From an uncultured Bacteroidales bacterium (GTDB lineage: Bacteria; Bacteroidota; Bacteroidia; Bacteroidales; Lentimicrobiaceae), in contig CALCQV010000122.1 in assembly GCA_937894795.1 (NCBI GenBank), forward strand, positions 1 through 7,831: DNA of 7,831 nt, given 5' to 3'. The position numbers and the translations under genes are program-made. Below the pieces are notes generated by a model, which was not told the origin of the DNA, did not search any database, and saw only the letters and a program-made list of their open reading frames with translations. Below, piece after piece: positions 1 through 5,931 of this stretch. The number at the start of each line of letters is the position of its first letter. Positions within the stretch are counted from its first letter, which is position 1.

Positions 1-554
1 GCTTTTTCAGGATCCACAAAGAAACCAATCGACAATATCTTGATACCGAATTTCTCAATCGGCACCACCAATGCCTTACCGTCTTTCTCAACAGCTGAAG
101 GCTTTGAGAATACCTCACCAAACATTAAAGGAACAGAAGGGCCGTAAATATCTGCATCTACCAATCCTACCTTGGCTCCCGTTCTGCCAAGTGCCACTGC
201 CAGATTTGCTGCAACGGTTGATTTCCCTACGCCTCCCTTACCTGAAGCAATGGCAATGATGTTTTTCACTCCACTCAGCATCTGCTGATTCGCTGCCCTG
301 CGGGTATTAACCCTTGACGTCATCTCTATCAAAACCTCGGCGGTAGGATAGACTTTCTTAACTGCATCCAGGCAATCTTGCTTAATCTTGTTCTTTAACG
401 GACAGGCAGGAGTGGTCAATACAACTTTAAAGGAGATCGAGTTTCCACTCACCGTCACATCCTCAATCATGTTAAGTGTAACCAAATCCTTGTGTAGGTC
501 AGGATCGTTAACTGTCCTTAATGCATTGATTACTAATTCTTTTGAGTATTCCAT
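1..554 (-). CDS. mrp: Mrp/ApbC (NBP35-like) Fe-S cluster carrier ATPase, N-terminal part
   Basis: The gene is cut by the left edge. The 184 complete codons seen are about half of the roughly 365 residues usual for the family. Residues 1-80 form a MIP18/DUF59-type domain with NDPDL (16-20) and TPACP (48-52). The MinD/Mrp-like P-loop ATPase domain follows, with the deviant Walker A SGKGGVGKST at 104-113 and the switch motif VDADIYGPS at 132-140. Proteins of this family bind an Fe-S cluster, usually through a C-terminal CxxC that would lie outside the window, and pass it to apoproteins in the cytoplasm using ATP. The start is the ATG at 554, which gives the usual short lead-in to the MIP18 domain. 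No Shine-Dalgarno sequence is visible. It is the last gene seen of the leftward series, 98 bases after the ATL gene. Family assignment is firm; the specific client proteins are unknown. Confidence 0.93.
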   Translation of the reverse strand, partial: MEYSKELVINALRTVNDPDLHKDLVTLNMIEDVTVSGNSISFKVVLTTPACPLKNKIKQDCLDAVKKVYPTAEVLIEMTSRVNTRRAANQQMLSGVKNIIAIASGKGGVGKSTVAANLAVALGRTGAKVGLVDADIYGPSVPLMFGEVFSKPSAVEKDGKALVVPIEKFGIKILSIGFFVDPEK

Positions 555-585
555 GATAAAATTAAAAAGCTTTATTTAGATTGCG

Positions 586-613
586 TAAAGATAAGAAGAA
601 TATCTTTCACCAA
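586..613 (-). promoter_or_regulatory. possible promoter of mrp with a 7-bp inverted repeat
   Basis: On the minus strand TATCTTTA (586-593) matches seven of eight positions of the Bacteroidota -7 box TAnnTTTG. A TTG lies upstream (611-613), but the 17-base spacer is shorter than the usual 19-21. The -7 candidate overlaps a perfect inverted repeat, AAAGATA (587-593) and TATCTTT (601-607), around a 7-base loop. The 98-base gap between the ATL stop and the mrp start supports a separate promoter, but the match is weak. Confidence 0.25.
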
Positions 614-652
614 TAGTAGAATGGGGAGTATTATTTTTAAGAATATTTGGTT

Positions 653-991
653 TTACAGCAATCTGTCGAGTTCTGCAGGATCCCAGTAGATTTCCCTGAA
701 ATTAACAATTTGATCTTTTTCAATAATGGCTCCTTCGTTTTCCAGGAGCCGTTGCATCAAATCTCTTCCTTCAAAGTGGTGTTTGCCGGTAAGCATTCCA
801 TTTCTGTTTACTACACGGTGTGCGGGTATTTTCTCAGGTGAATGATGTGAAGCATTCATAGCCCAGCCAACCATGCGTGAAGAGCCCCCAGAGCCCAGAT
901 ATCGCGCTATGGCTCCATAACTGGTAACCCGGCCGTAAGGTATGCATTTTACTACCTCAAATACCTTATTAAAGAAGGAGTCATTATCCAT
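653..991 (-). CDS. alkyltransferase-like protein (ATL), MGMT/Ogt fold with alanine in place of the catalytic cysteine
   Basis: This 112-residue protein is the C-terminal, DNA-binding half of the O6-alkylguanine-DNA alkyltransferase fold. The helix-turn-helix is covered by IPYGRVTSYGAIA (17-29), with the nucleotide-flipping Tyr25. The arginine finger is Arg39 in SSRMVGWAMNAS (37-48). The active-site PCHR motif reads PAHR at 56-59, followed by VVNRNG (60-65). With Cys replaced by Ala it cannot accept an alkyl group. ATL proteins of this type (Trp in yeast Atl1 and E. coli, Ala in a Thermus homologue) bind O6-alkylguanine and hand it to nucleotide excision repair. The length is typical of ATLs, and a short tail with YWDP (101-104) follows the core. 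The ATG at 991 puts Tyr25 and Arg39 at the same numbers as in Atl1. It lies 84 bases downstream of trmB. It may be annotated elsewhere as a methylated-DNA-cysteine methyltransferase, which would be wrong about activity. Confidence 0.9.
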   Translation of the reverse strand: MDNDSFFNKVFEVVKCIPYGRVTSYGAIARYLGSGGSSRMVGWAMNASHHSPEKIPAHRVVNRNGMLTGKHHFEGRDLMQRLLENEGAIIEKDQIVNFREIYWDPAELDRLL

Positions 992-1075
992 GCGGCATTG
1001 TTGAAATTAACAACCATCAGTTCAATTAAGCGAAGTAGCTTTAATCACTGCCATCCCTGTCACCCTGCTTGTTGG

Positions 1076-1729
1076 TTATATTCTGAAGCGAAGGTATTTT
1101 ATTGGTACTCCCTGGTCAAGAAATATTTTCTCATAATGTGTTTGCGTAAGCATAACATCATCCTCCAGATTGCTGTTATACAAATCAAAAGTATGAAACA
1201 ACAGCTCGTAACCCTCTTTTTGAATGGTTGAAAGAGTGTAATTGAAAAAATCGGGGTTATCCGTTTTGAGATGTATGATGCTGCCCGGTTTAAGGAACTT
1301 CCGGTACCTGTTTACAAACATCGGCGAAGTCAGGCGTTTCCGTTCTTTGGCAGGTTGTGGATCGGGGAAGGTGATCCATATTCCATCCACCTCATTTTCG
1401 CCAAACAATCCTTCAATCTGATCTATCCGGGTTCTGACAAAGGCTGCGTTCTTCACATTGTTCTCGAATGTTGTTTTCGCACCACGCCACATCCTGGCGC
1501 CCTTTATGTCTATTCCAATGAAGTTCTTTTCAGGGTAATGCTCTGAAAGGGCAACAATGTACTCACCTTTTCCGCAGCCCAGTTCCAGAATAATGGGTTT
1601 ATCATTTCCAAAGAATTCAGTCCATTTCCCTTTTAGGCTGAAGCCACGTTGAATATCGTCAAATGATAACTGGAAGAGGTGGGTGAAAGTTGCATTTTCT
1701 GCAAACCGTGCATGCTTCTTTTTAGGCAT
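1076..1729 (-). CDS. trmB: tRNA (guanine-N7-)-methyltransferase TrmB
   Basis: A SAM-dependent class I methyltransferase that puts the N7-methyl group on G46 in the variable loop of tRNAs. At 217 residues it has the usual size. The SAM-binding motif ELGCGKGEY is at 49-57 and the acidic second strand IGIDIKGAR at 71-79. The family signature WITFPDPQPAKERKRL is at 118-133, where the canonical form is TFPDPWPKxRHxKRRL, so the usual Trp is Gln here. HLKTDN (153-158) and TQTHYEKIF (195-203) complete the tRNA and SAM-binding set. The ATG at 1729 starts a lysine-rich stretch (MPKKKHARF) that is common in this family. The gene sits 66 bases downstream of the HU/SPOR gene and 84 bases upstream of the ATL gene, all in the same direction. 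It is a cytoplasmic housekeeping enzyme with no sign of damage. Confidence 0.95.
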   Translation of the reverse strand: MPKKKHARFAENATFTHLFQLSFDDIQRGFSLKGKWTEFFGNDKPIILELGCGKGEYIVALSEHYPEKNFIGIDIKGARMWRGAKTTFENNVKNAAFVRTRIDQIEGLFGENEVDGIWITFPDPQPAKERKRLTSPMFVNRYRKFLKPGSIIHLKTDNPDFFNYTLSTIQKEGYELLFHTFDLYNSNLEDDVMLTQTHYEKIFLDQGVPIKYLRFRI

Positions 1730-1743
1730 GAATTACAGAATTT

Positions 1744-1775
1744 AAAAGATAAGGTTAAGTTAAAATTGATGGCAA
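1744..1775 (-). promoter_or_regulatory. candidate Bacteroidota-type promoter of trmB
   Basis: On the minus strand a TTG (1773-1775) is followed after 21 bases by TATCTTTT (1744-1751), which matches TAnnTTTG except for the last base. Transcription would start about 10 bases before the ATG at 1729, so the leader would be very short. The spacing fits the phylum's -33/-7 arrangement, but the boxes are short and A+T-rich, so chance is possible. Confidence 0.3.
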
Positions 1776-1795
1776 TTCATCCTGAAACAATCGTA

Positions 1796-2764
1796 TTAGT
1801 TGGCTTTTTCAAGTATCCATGCTGCTGGGAAGCCATTCCTGTGCAGGTCATGCATTCTTGCCGTGGCAGTTTCCTGGTTGCTGAAGCTTTGAATGCTTAC
1901 CAGGTGCAGGTTCTTACGGTTAGGGCCTACCAGCGTTGCATGATAGCCTTCAGCCTTCAATTGTTCAACATATTTACCGGCATTCTCAGGTATGCTGAAA
2001 GCCCCGGCAATGATATGATAGCTTATACTTGCAACGGCCGGTGTTGTATTCACATGAACCTCTTCATCAGCAGCTTCCGTTACTTCCTGTACTGGGGCAA
2101 CCCTGGCAACCTCAAGTGTGGCCGTTTTTTTTGCTGACTCCTGTGAGGGTGATGCTTTATATTCAGCGGTTTCCGTTTTTGCCGGAATCAGGGAGGCATA
2201 ATTATCGTAAATGCGGTTAAGGGTCCCGGTGTTCAGGGTTGTCCATAATGCCAAAGCGGCAATTGGAGCAACTATGGCAGCCCACTTCATTGTCTTACGT
2301 GCGGTTTGGCGACTTATTCCAATTATCGGAGTGCTTAATTCCCTGTTTACCGGTGCATAATCAAACCTGGTTAATCCGTAAGCTTCACCTAAGTAGTTGA
2401 TTTTGTTCAACGGGTGGAATTCAATATTGTTTTCCCTGTTTAAGCTCAGTTCTCCAATATTCTCCAGCGTTACCCTCTCACCTTTAAGCAATGATATTCT
2501 TATAGCATGTACTTTCTGATCAATAATTTTAGCTGCCGTTGTGAAATCAGTTTCAAATATTCCGCAGTAAGCATTGATTAATATACCATCGTTGCTGTTG
2601 AGGGCTGCATTGAAGATGATTTGTTTTGAAGGGGGATGGAAGGTATGATGCTGTGGGTGAATGATTGCAGGCTTGTAATTTGTGATAAAGCCACCCAACC
2701 CGGGGACAATAACACAATCGTGTTCAAACAGCAGTTTACTTATTTGCGCAGCTAATGTTTTCAT
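1796..2764 (-). CDS. HU-CCDC81 and SPOR domain membrane protein
   Basis: A 322-residue protein with three parts. Residues 1-135 resemble the paired HU-CCDC81 domains of Bacteroidota: an IVPGLGGFI motif (19-27), an FNAALNSNDG segment (51-60), and GERVTLENIGEL (95-106), which recalls HU/IHF proteins. One transmembrane helix follows at about 161-178, preceded by basic residues (RKTMKW), so the N-terminus should be cytoplasmic. A linker of about 65 residues rich in Ala, Thr, Glu and Lys leads to a C-terminal SPOR domain (about 248-318) with SYHIIAGAFSIPENA and LVSIQSF. SPOR domains bind glycan strands stripped of stem peptides at the division septum, so the protein probably acts at the divisome. 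Whether the HU-like part binds DNA is not known from sequence. The start at 2764 (MKTLAAQISKLL) is the usual one for the family. It lies 73 bases after kdsB and 66 before trmB. Confidence 0.9.
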   Translation of the reverse strand: MKTLAAQISKLLFEHDCVIVPGLGGFITNYKPAIIHPQHHTFHPPSKQIIFNAALNSNDGILINAYCGIFETDFTTAAKIIDQKVHAIRISLLKGERVTLENIGELSLNRENNIEFHPLNKINYLGEAYGLTRFDYAPVNRELSTPIIGISRQTARKTMKWAAIVAPIAALALWTTLNTGTLNRIYDNYASLIPAKTETAEYKASPSQESAKKTATLEVARVAPVQEVTEAADEEVHVNTTPAVASISYHIIAGAFSIPENAGKYVEQLKAEGYHATLVGPNRKNLHLVSIQSFSNQETATARMHDLHRNGFPAAWILEKAN

Positions 2765-2813
2765 ACTCTCTTAAGTCAGCAATTCACTCCTATTTGCAAT
2801 AGATAATTTTGCG

Positions 2814-2844
2814 CTAAGATAAACTGCATACGGCTTTTTAGCAA
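2814..2844 (-). promoter_or_regulatory. candidate promoter of the HU/SPOR gene, with its -33 box inside kdsB
   Basis: On the minus strand a TTG (2842-2844), inside the last codons of kdsB, is followed after 20 bases by TATCTTAG (2814-2821), one mismatch from TAnnTTTG. The start of transcription would fall about 45 bases before the ATG at 2764. Spacing is right for the phylum. The call rests on two short boxes only. Confidence 0.35.
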
Positions 2845-3602
2845 GAAATGTTGATAAGTTTTGATAAGTCGTCAGGGGTATCAATGCCAACTGTCTCAAT
2901 ATCAGTAAAAGCAGTAAAAATGGTATATCCATAATATAACCATCTGAGCTGCTCCAGTGATTCGGCTGTTTCAAGCGGTGAAGGGGCCAGCATGGTGATA
3001 TTGTTCAGAGTGTCGGCCCGGAATCCATAAATTCCAATGTGTTTATAGAATGTATTCTCTTTATGCCAGTTGTCTGATATGGTGTTTCTTACAAAGGGAA
3101 TGGGCGACCTGCTGAAGTAAAGTGCCTTGCCGTGTGCATCAACCACTGCCTTTACCACATTGGGATCAAATATATCCTCACTCTTCTCAATCCGCTTCAC
3201 CAGGGTTCCAATATCAGCATTCGGGTTCCTGAAGATATCTATAACTTTCTCAATTTGCGAGGGCTGAATGAATGGCTCATCACCCTGTATATTCAAGGCA
3301 ATATCGTATAATTCACCTTTATCCTTCAGTTTCATCACCACCTCGGCAATACGGTCAGTTCCTGACCGGTGTGAGTCAGAAGTGAGCATAACCCTGCCGC
3401 CAAACGACTTCACATGATCAAAGATCCTGTTGTCATCTGTGGCAACAACCACGCCCGACAATTTCGTGCTCAGGGAGGCCTGCCTGTAAACCCGCTCAAT
3501 CATGCTCACCCCGTTAATAAGGGCCAGGGGTTTACCCGGAAACCTGGTGGAGGCGTACCGTGCAGGGATGATACCTATGGACCTGAGATCAGAAGAGGCC
3601 AT
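2838..3602 (-). CDS. kdsB: 3-deoxy-manno-octulosonate cytidylyltransferase (CMP-Kdo synthetase)
   Basis: This cytoplasmic enzyme couples CTP and Kdo to give CMP-Kdo, the activated sugar that Kdo transferase adds to lipid A. Numbered from the ATG at 3602, the 254-residue protein has the N-terminal nucleotide-binding loop IIPARYASTRFPGKPL (11-26), ATDD (54-57), SHRSGTDR (77-84), the metal-binding QGDEP (106-110), YFSRSPIP (162-169), KHIGIYGFR (187-195), ESLEQLRWL (214-222) and GIDTPDDL (239-246). All are hallmarks of KdsB. A second ATG at 3614 would add MLNY. I prefer 3602 because it gives the family's usual length of about 250 and a smaller overlap, but neither ATG has a Shine-Dalgarno sequence to decide it. 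Either start overlaps the end of the deoxynucleoside kinase gene, so the two are one transcript and probably coupled in translation. Confidence 0.95.
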   Translation of the reverse strand: MASSDLRSIGIIPARYASTRFPGKPLALINGVSMIERVYRQASLSTKLSGVVVATDDNRIFDHVKSFGGRVMLTSDSHRSGTDRIAEVVMKLKDKGELYDIALNIQGDEPFIQPSQIEKVIDIFRNPNADIGTLVKRIEKSEDIFDPNVVKAVVDAHGKALYFSRSPIPFVRNTISDNWHKENTFYKHIGIYGFRADTLNNITMLAPSPLETAESLEQLRWLYYGYTIFTAFTDIETVGIDTPDDLSKLINISC

Positions 3603-4203
3603 GTAATTCAGCATTTATCCGTTCAATGATACTGGCCAGGTCTTCAGCCCTCTCTGAAAAGTTAAGGTTGTCAACTTCCACAATGAGGAGTTTTCCTAAT
3701 TTGTAGCTCTCAATCCATGCTTCATAACGTTCATTAAGGCTCTTAAGGTAATCAAGCCTTATTGAGTTCTCGTATTCACGTCCGCGCTTCTGTATCTGAT
3801 TGACCAGTGTAGGCACACTTGCCCTCAGATATATAAGCAGGTCGGGCGGCTGTACAAATGAACTCATCAACTCAAACAACGACGCATAATTATCGTAATC
3901 ACGCGTGGTCATCAGCGTCATGGCATGCAGGTTGGGTGCAAAAATGTAAGCATCCTCATAAATTGTGCGATCCTGCACCACCGTCTTCCCGCTTTTTCTG
4001 AGGTCTATAATCTGCCTGAAACGGCTGTTGAGGAAATATATCTGCAAATTAAACGACCAGCGTTGCATATCTTCATAGAATGAAGGGAGATATGGGTTTG
4101 TTTCAACGTCTTCATAATGAGGTTGCCACCCGAAATGTTTTGCCAGTAATCCGGTTAATGTGGTTTTTCCGGAGCCTATATTACCGGCTATTGCTATATG
4201 CAT
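3589..4203 (-). CDS. deoxynucleoside kinase (deoxyadenosine/deoxyguanosine kinase family)
   Basis: A 204-residue P-loop kinase of the dNK family, which phosphorylates deoxynucleosides at the 5' position for dNTP salvage in the cytoplasm. The Walker A motif GNIGSGKT is at 7-14. The acidic EDVETNP (31-37) is where the family's catalytic Glu lies. The substrate-site QIYFLNSRF (54-62) and the DR motif VVQDRTIYED (75-84) follow. The arginine-rich lid is KRGREYE (139-145), and DNLNF (178-182) is a likely adenine-base loop. Length and motif order match bacterial dAK/dGK-type enzymes. Whether it prefers dA, dG or dC cannot be told by eye. The ATG at 4203 sits four residues before the first beta strand, as expected. 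The TGA at 3589-3591 lies inside kdsB. A promoter-like element follows the GH3 stop codon 56 bases upstream. Confidence 0.92.
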   Translation of the reverse strand: MHIAIAGNIGSGKTTLTGLLAKHFGWQPHYEDVETNPYLPSFYEDMQRWSFNLQIYFLNSRFRQIIDLRKSGKTVVQDRTIYEDAYIFAPNLHAMTLMTTRDYDNYASLFELMSSFVQPPDLLIYLRASVPTLVNQIQKRGREYENSIRLDYLKSLNERYEAWIESYKLGKLLIVEVDNLNFSERAEDLASIIERINAELHGLF

Positions 4204-4250
4204 GATTATCAGTTTATAGAATTCTTGATTGCTTTAATTGTGTTCCAAAG

Positions 4251-4282
4251 CAAAGGTAATTAATTGGATGTAATAGTGGCAA
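4251..4282 (-). promoter_or_regulatory. Bacteroidota-type promoter of the dNK-kdsB unit
   Basis: On the minus strand TACCTTTG (4251-4258) is a perfect match to the TAnnTTTG -7 box. A TTG at 4280-4282 lies 21 bases upstream as the -33 box. The -33 box is inside the last codons of the GH3 gene and the -7 box starts two bases after its stop codon. Transcription would start about 40 bases before the kinase ATG. This is the best-formed promoter candidate in the window. Confidence 0.5.
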
Positions 4283-5780
4283 GCTTTATAATCTCCTCAA
4301 CAAATTTTCTGTTATTCGACAAGCGTGGCACTTTATATTGTCCGCCCAGCCTGTTGTGCTGTTTCATCCATTCATAGAAGGTGCCTTTGGGAAGTACCCT
4401 GATCAGCGGTTCATTAAGCACCATATCCTGATATCGTTTTGCTTCATAATCAGAGTTCAGGGCTTTCAGGGCATTATCCAGTATCTCTGTGAAATAGGCA
4501 ATATCATCGGGTTCTTTATCAAATTCTATGAGCCATTCATGGGCGCCGCTGCTGTTTTCACCGAAATAAACAGGGGCAGCCGTGAAATCACTGATCATGG
4601 CACCGGTTTTATCGCAGGCGGTTTTCAATGCCTTGATGGCATTATCAATAATCAGTTCTTCGCCAAAGGCGTTGATGAAATTACGGGTGCGCCCTGTAAT
4701 TCTTATCCTGTAGGGATCAGTGGAGGTAAACTCCACCGTGTCGCCCAGCTGATACCGCCAAAGCCCTGCATTGGTCGAAATGAGCATAGCGTAATTAACA
4801 CCGGTTTTCACTTCATGCAATGGAATCGCATCGCGCAATGACTGATCCGTTTCATTTACCTGTATAAATTCATAAAAAATTCCATAATCAAGCATCAGGA
4901 GCATGTCATCAGCATGCCGGCGGTCCTGAATTCCAAAAAATCCTTCTGAAGCATTGTAGGTTTCCAGATAATTCATGGGGCCTGCAATGAGCTTTTCAAA
5001 CTGTTGTTTGTAAGGCAGGAAACTCACGCCCCCATGAACAAACAGTTCCAGGTTTGGCCATACCTCCCTGATATTATCCTTGCCCGTGATCTCCAGAATT
5101 CGCTTCAGCAATACCAGAGTCCATGAGGGTACTCCGGTAATATTTGTTACATTCTCCCTGCTGGTGATGGTGGCTATTTTTTCAATTTTCTTCTCCCATT
5201 CATTCATCAGGGCCACTGATAACTCGGGTGTGCGTATAAGCTCAATCCATGCCGGCAGGTTTTCCATAATAATGGCTGATACATCACCCACATACGTTCC
5301 AATGTCAGGATTATCAGATATATGGGTGCCGCCCATGCCCAGTAACCGGCCTGTGAATACCTGGGTGTCAGGGTTGATATTGCAATAGATGGATAACAGA
5401 TCTTTGCCACCTTTGAAGTGACATTCATCAAGGGCTTCCTGGCTTACAGGTATAAACTTGCTCTTGTCGCTGGTGGTGCCCGACGACTTGGCGAACCACT
5501 TGATTTCTGAATTCCAAAGTAAATTCTGTTCACCTCGCCTCAGTCGCTCAATATAGGGTTTCAAATCATCGTATTCTGAAACCGGTACCTGTTTTACAAA
5601 TTGTTCGTAATTGTTTATGGATTGGTAGTTGTGCTTCTTGCCCCATTCTGTTTGCCTGCCCGCTGCTATCAGCTTCCTGAACCATTCTTCCTGTACATCC
5701 AGAGGGTATTTCATGAAGAGTTCAATCTGATGCATCCGCTTTTTCATGAACCATGAAATAACTGAATTTATGAGGGTCAT
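4260..5780 (-). CDS. GH3 auxin-responsive promoter family protein (acyl-adenylate-forming amido synthetase-like)
   Basis: A 506-residue protein of the GH3 family within the ANL adenylating superfamily. Plant GH3 enzymes activate a carboxylic acid such as jasmonate or an auxin with ATP and join it to an amino acid. The P-loop-like motif SSGTTSDKSKFIPVS is at 99-113. The second motif, YNASEGFFGIQ, is at 275-285. The third, WRYQLGDTVEF, is at 341-351. The hinge and C-terminal lid start around RITGRTRNFINAFGEELI (360-377), and the conserved end contains KQHNRLGGQYKVPRLSNNR (473-491). All ATP-binding motifs are intact, so the enzyme is probably active, but its acid and amine substrates are unknown. 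It has no signal peptide or membrane helix. The ATG at 5780 gives a full-length N-terminus; the next Met (residue 12) is possible. It is divergent from ispE across 151 bases. Confidence 0.92.
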   Translation of the reverse strand: MTLINSVISWFMKKRMHQIELFMKYPLDVQEEWFRKLIAAGRQTEWGKKHNYQSINNYEQFVKQVPVSEYDDLKPYIERLRRGEQNLLWNSEIKWFAKSSGTTSDKSKFIPVSQEALDECHFKGGKDLLSIYCNINPDTQVFTGRLLGMGGTHISDNPDIGTYVGDVSAIIMENLPAWIELIRTPELSVALMNEWEKKIEKIATITSRENVTNITGVPSWTLVLLKRILEITGKDNIREVWPNLELFVHGGVSFLPYKQQFEKLIAGPMNYLETYNASEGFFGIQDRRHADDMLLMLDYGIFYEFIQVNETDQSLRDAIPLHEVKTGVNYAMLISTNAGLWRYQLGDTVEFTSTDPYRIRITGRTRNFINAFGEELIIDNAIKALKTACDKTGAMISDFTAAPVYFGENSSGAHEWLIEFDKEPDDIAYFTEILDNALKALNSDYEAKRYQDMVLNEPLIRVLPKGTFYEWMKQHNRLGGQYKVPRLSNNRKFVEEIIKLATITSN

Positions 5781-5798
5781 ATATTGTTGTTTAGATTA

Positions 5799-5806
5799 CA
5801 AAGTTA
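5799..5806 (-). promoter_or_regulatory. -7 box of the GH3 gene promoter
   Basis: TAACTTTG on the minus strand is a perfect TAnnTTTG match. Transcription would start about 12 bases before the ATG at 5780, which gives a very short leader. No TTTG or TTG stands at the usual 19-21 bases upstream; the nearest TTTG is only 10 bases away. The position in a divergent intergenic region supports the call. Confidence 0.45.
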
Positions 5807-5872
5807 GTCTAAAACGCAAATGGAGTGCAGTTAGTTTACGTTGCCGGCATCAAATCAGAACTTTTTCTTTCA

Positions 5873-5880
5873 TACATTTG
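5873..5880 (+). promoter_or_regulatory. ispE: -7 box of the ispE promoter
   Basis: TACATTTG is a perfect TAnnTTTG match on the plus strand. The transcript would begin near 5886, leaving a leader of about 45 bases to the ATG at 5932. No -33 TTG is found at the usual distance, the nearest being at 5841-5843, 29 bases upstream. Together with the GH3 -7 box it makes 5781-5931 a divergent promoter region. Confidence 0.45.
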
Positions 5881-5881
5881 C

Positions 5882-5905
5882 AATAGGCTGATACATGAGC
5901 CTGTT
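5882..5905 (+). promoter_or_regulatory. inverted repeat at the start of the ispE leader
   Basis: Bases 5882-5889 and 5898-5905 pair as an 8-bp stem, with AGGCT against AGCCT at its core and one G-U pair, around the 8-base loop GATACATG. It begins two bases after the predicted -7 box, so it could be an operator for a repressor or a hairpin in the first bases of the message. No run of T follows, so it is not a terminator. There is no evidence for what would use it. Confidence 0.3.
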
Positions 5906-5931
5906 AATAATATCAATAATAATCGTTGCCG

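Noticed and set aside
1025..1045. Inverted repeat ATTAAGC/GCTTTAAT in the trmB-ATL gap as a terminator
   Set aside because: The G+C core is two base pairs, the stem has a bulge, and no T-run follows on the minus strand.
1679..2137. Open frame of 152 codons on the plus strand across the trmB start and the HU/SPOR C-terminus
   Set aside because: It spans two real genes and their gap, has an implausible Cys- and aromatic-rich composition, and no domain.
2771..2974. Leucine-rich 67-codon minus-strand frame between kdsB and the HU/SPOR gene
   Set aside because: It looks like a small membrane peptide but most of it is an alternative frame of the KdsB C-terminus, which is clearly coding in its own frame. 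The hydrophobic run falls entirely inside that overlap.
4338..4841. Open frame of 167 codons on the plus strand, antisense to the GH3 gene
   Set aside because: It lies wholly within an intact GH3 coding region whose motifs are all on the other strand, and its translation shows no recognisable domain. Long antisense frames are common opposite real genes of this composition.
2792..5886. The 11-base word ATTTGCAATAG present both before the HU/SPOR gene (2792-2802) and in the ispE promoter (5876-5886), as a shared operator
   Set aside because: Several shared 11-base words are expected by chance in a sequence of this length, and the two copies sit in different positions and orientations relative to their genes.
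5926..5931. TTG start for ispE two codons upstream of the ATG
   Set aside because: The ATG at 5932 gives the standard IspE N-terminus (MIVFPNAKINLGL), and no ribosome-binding sequence favours TTG.
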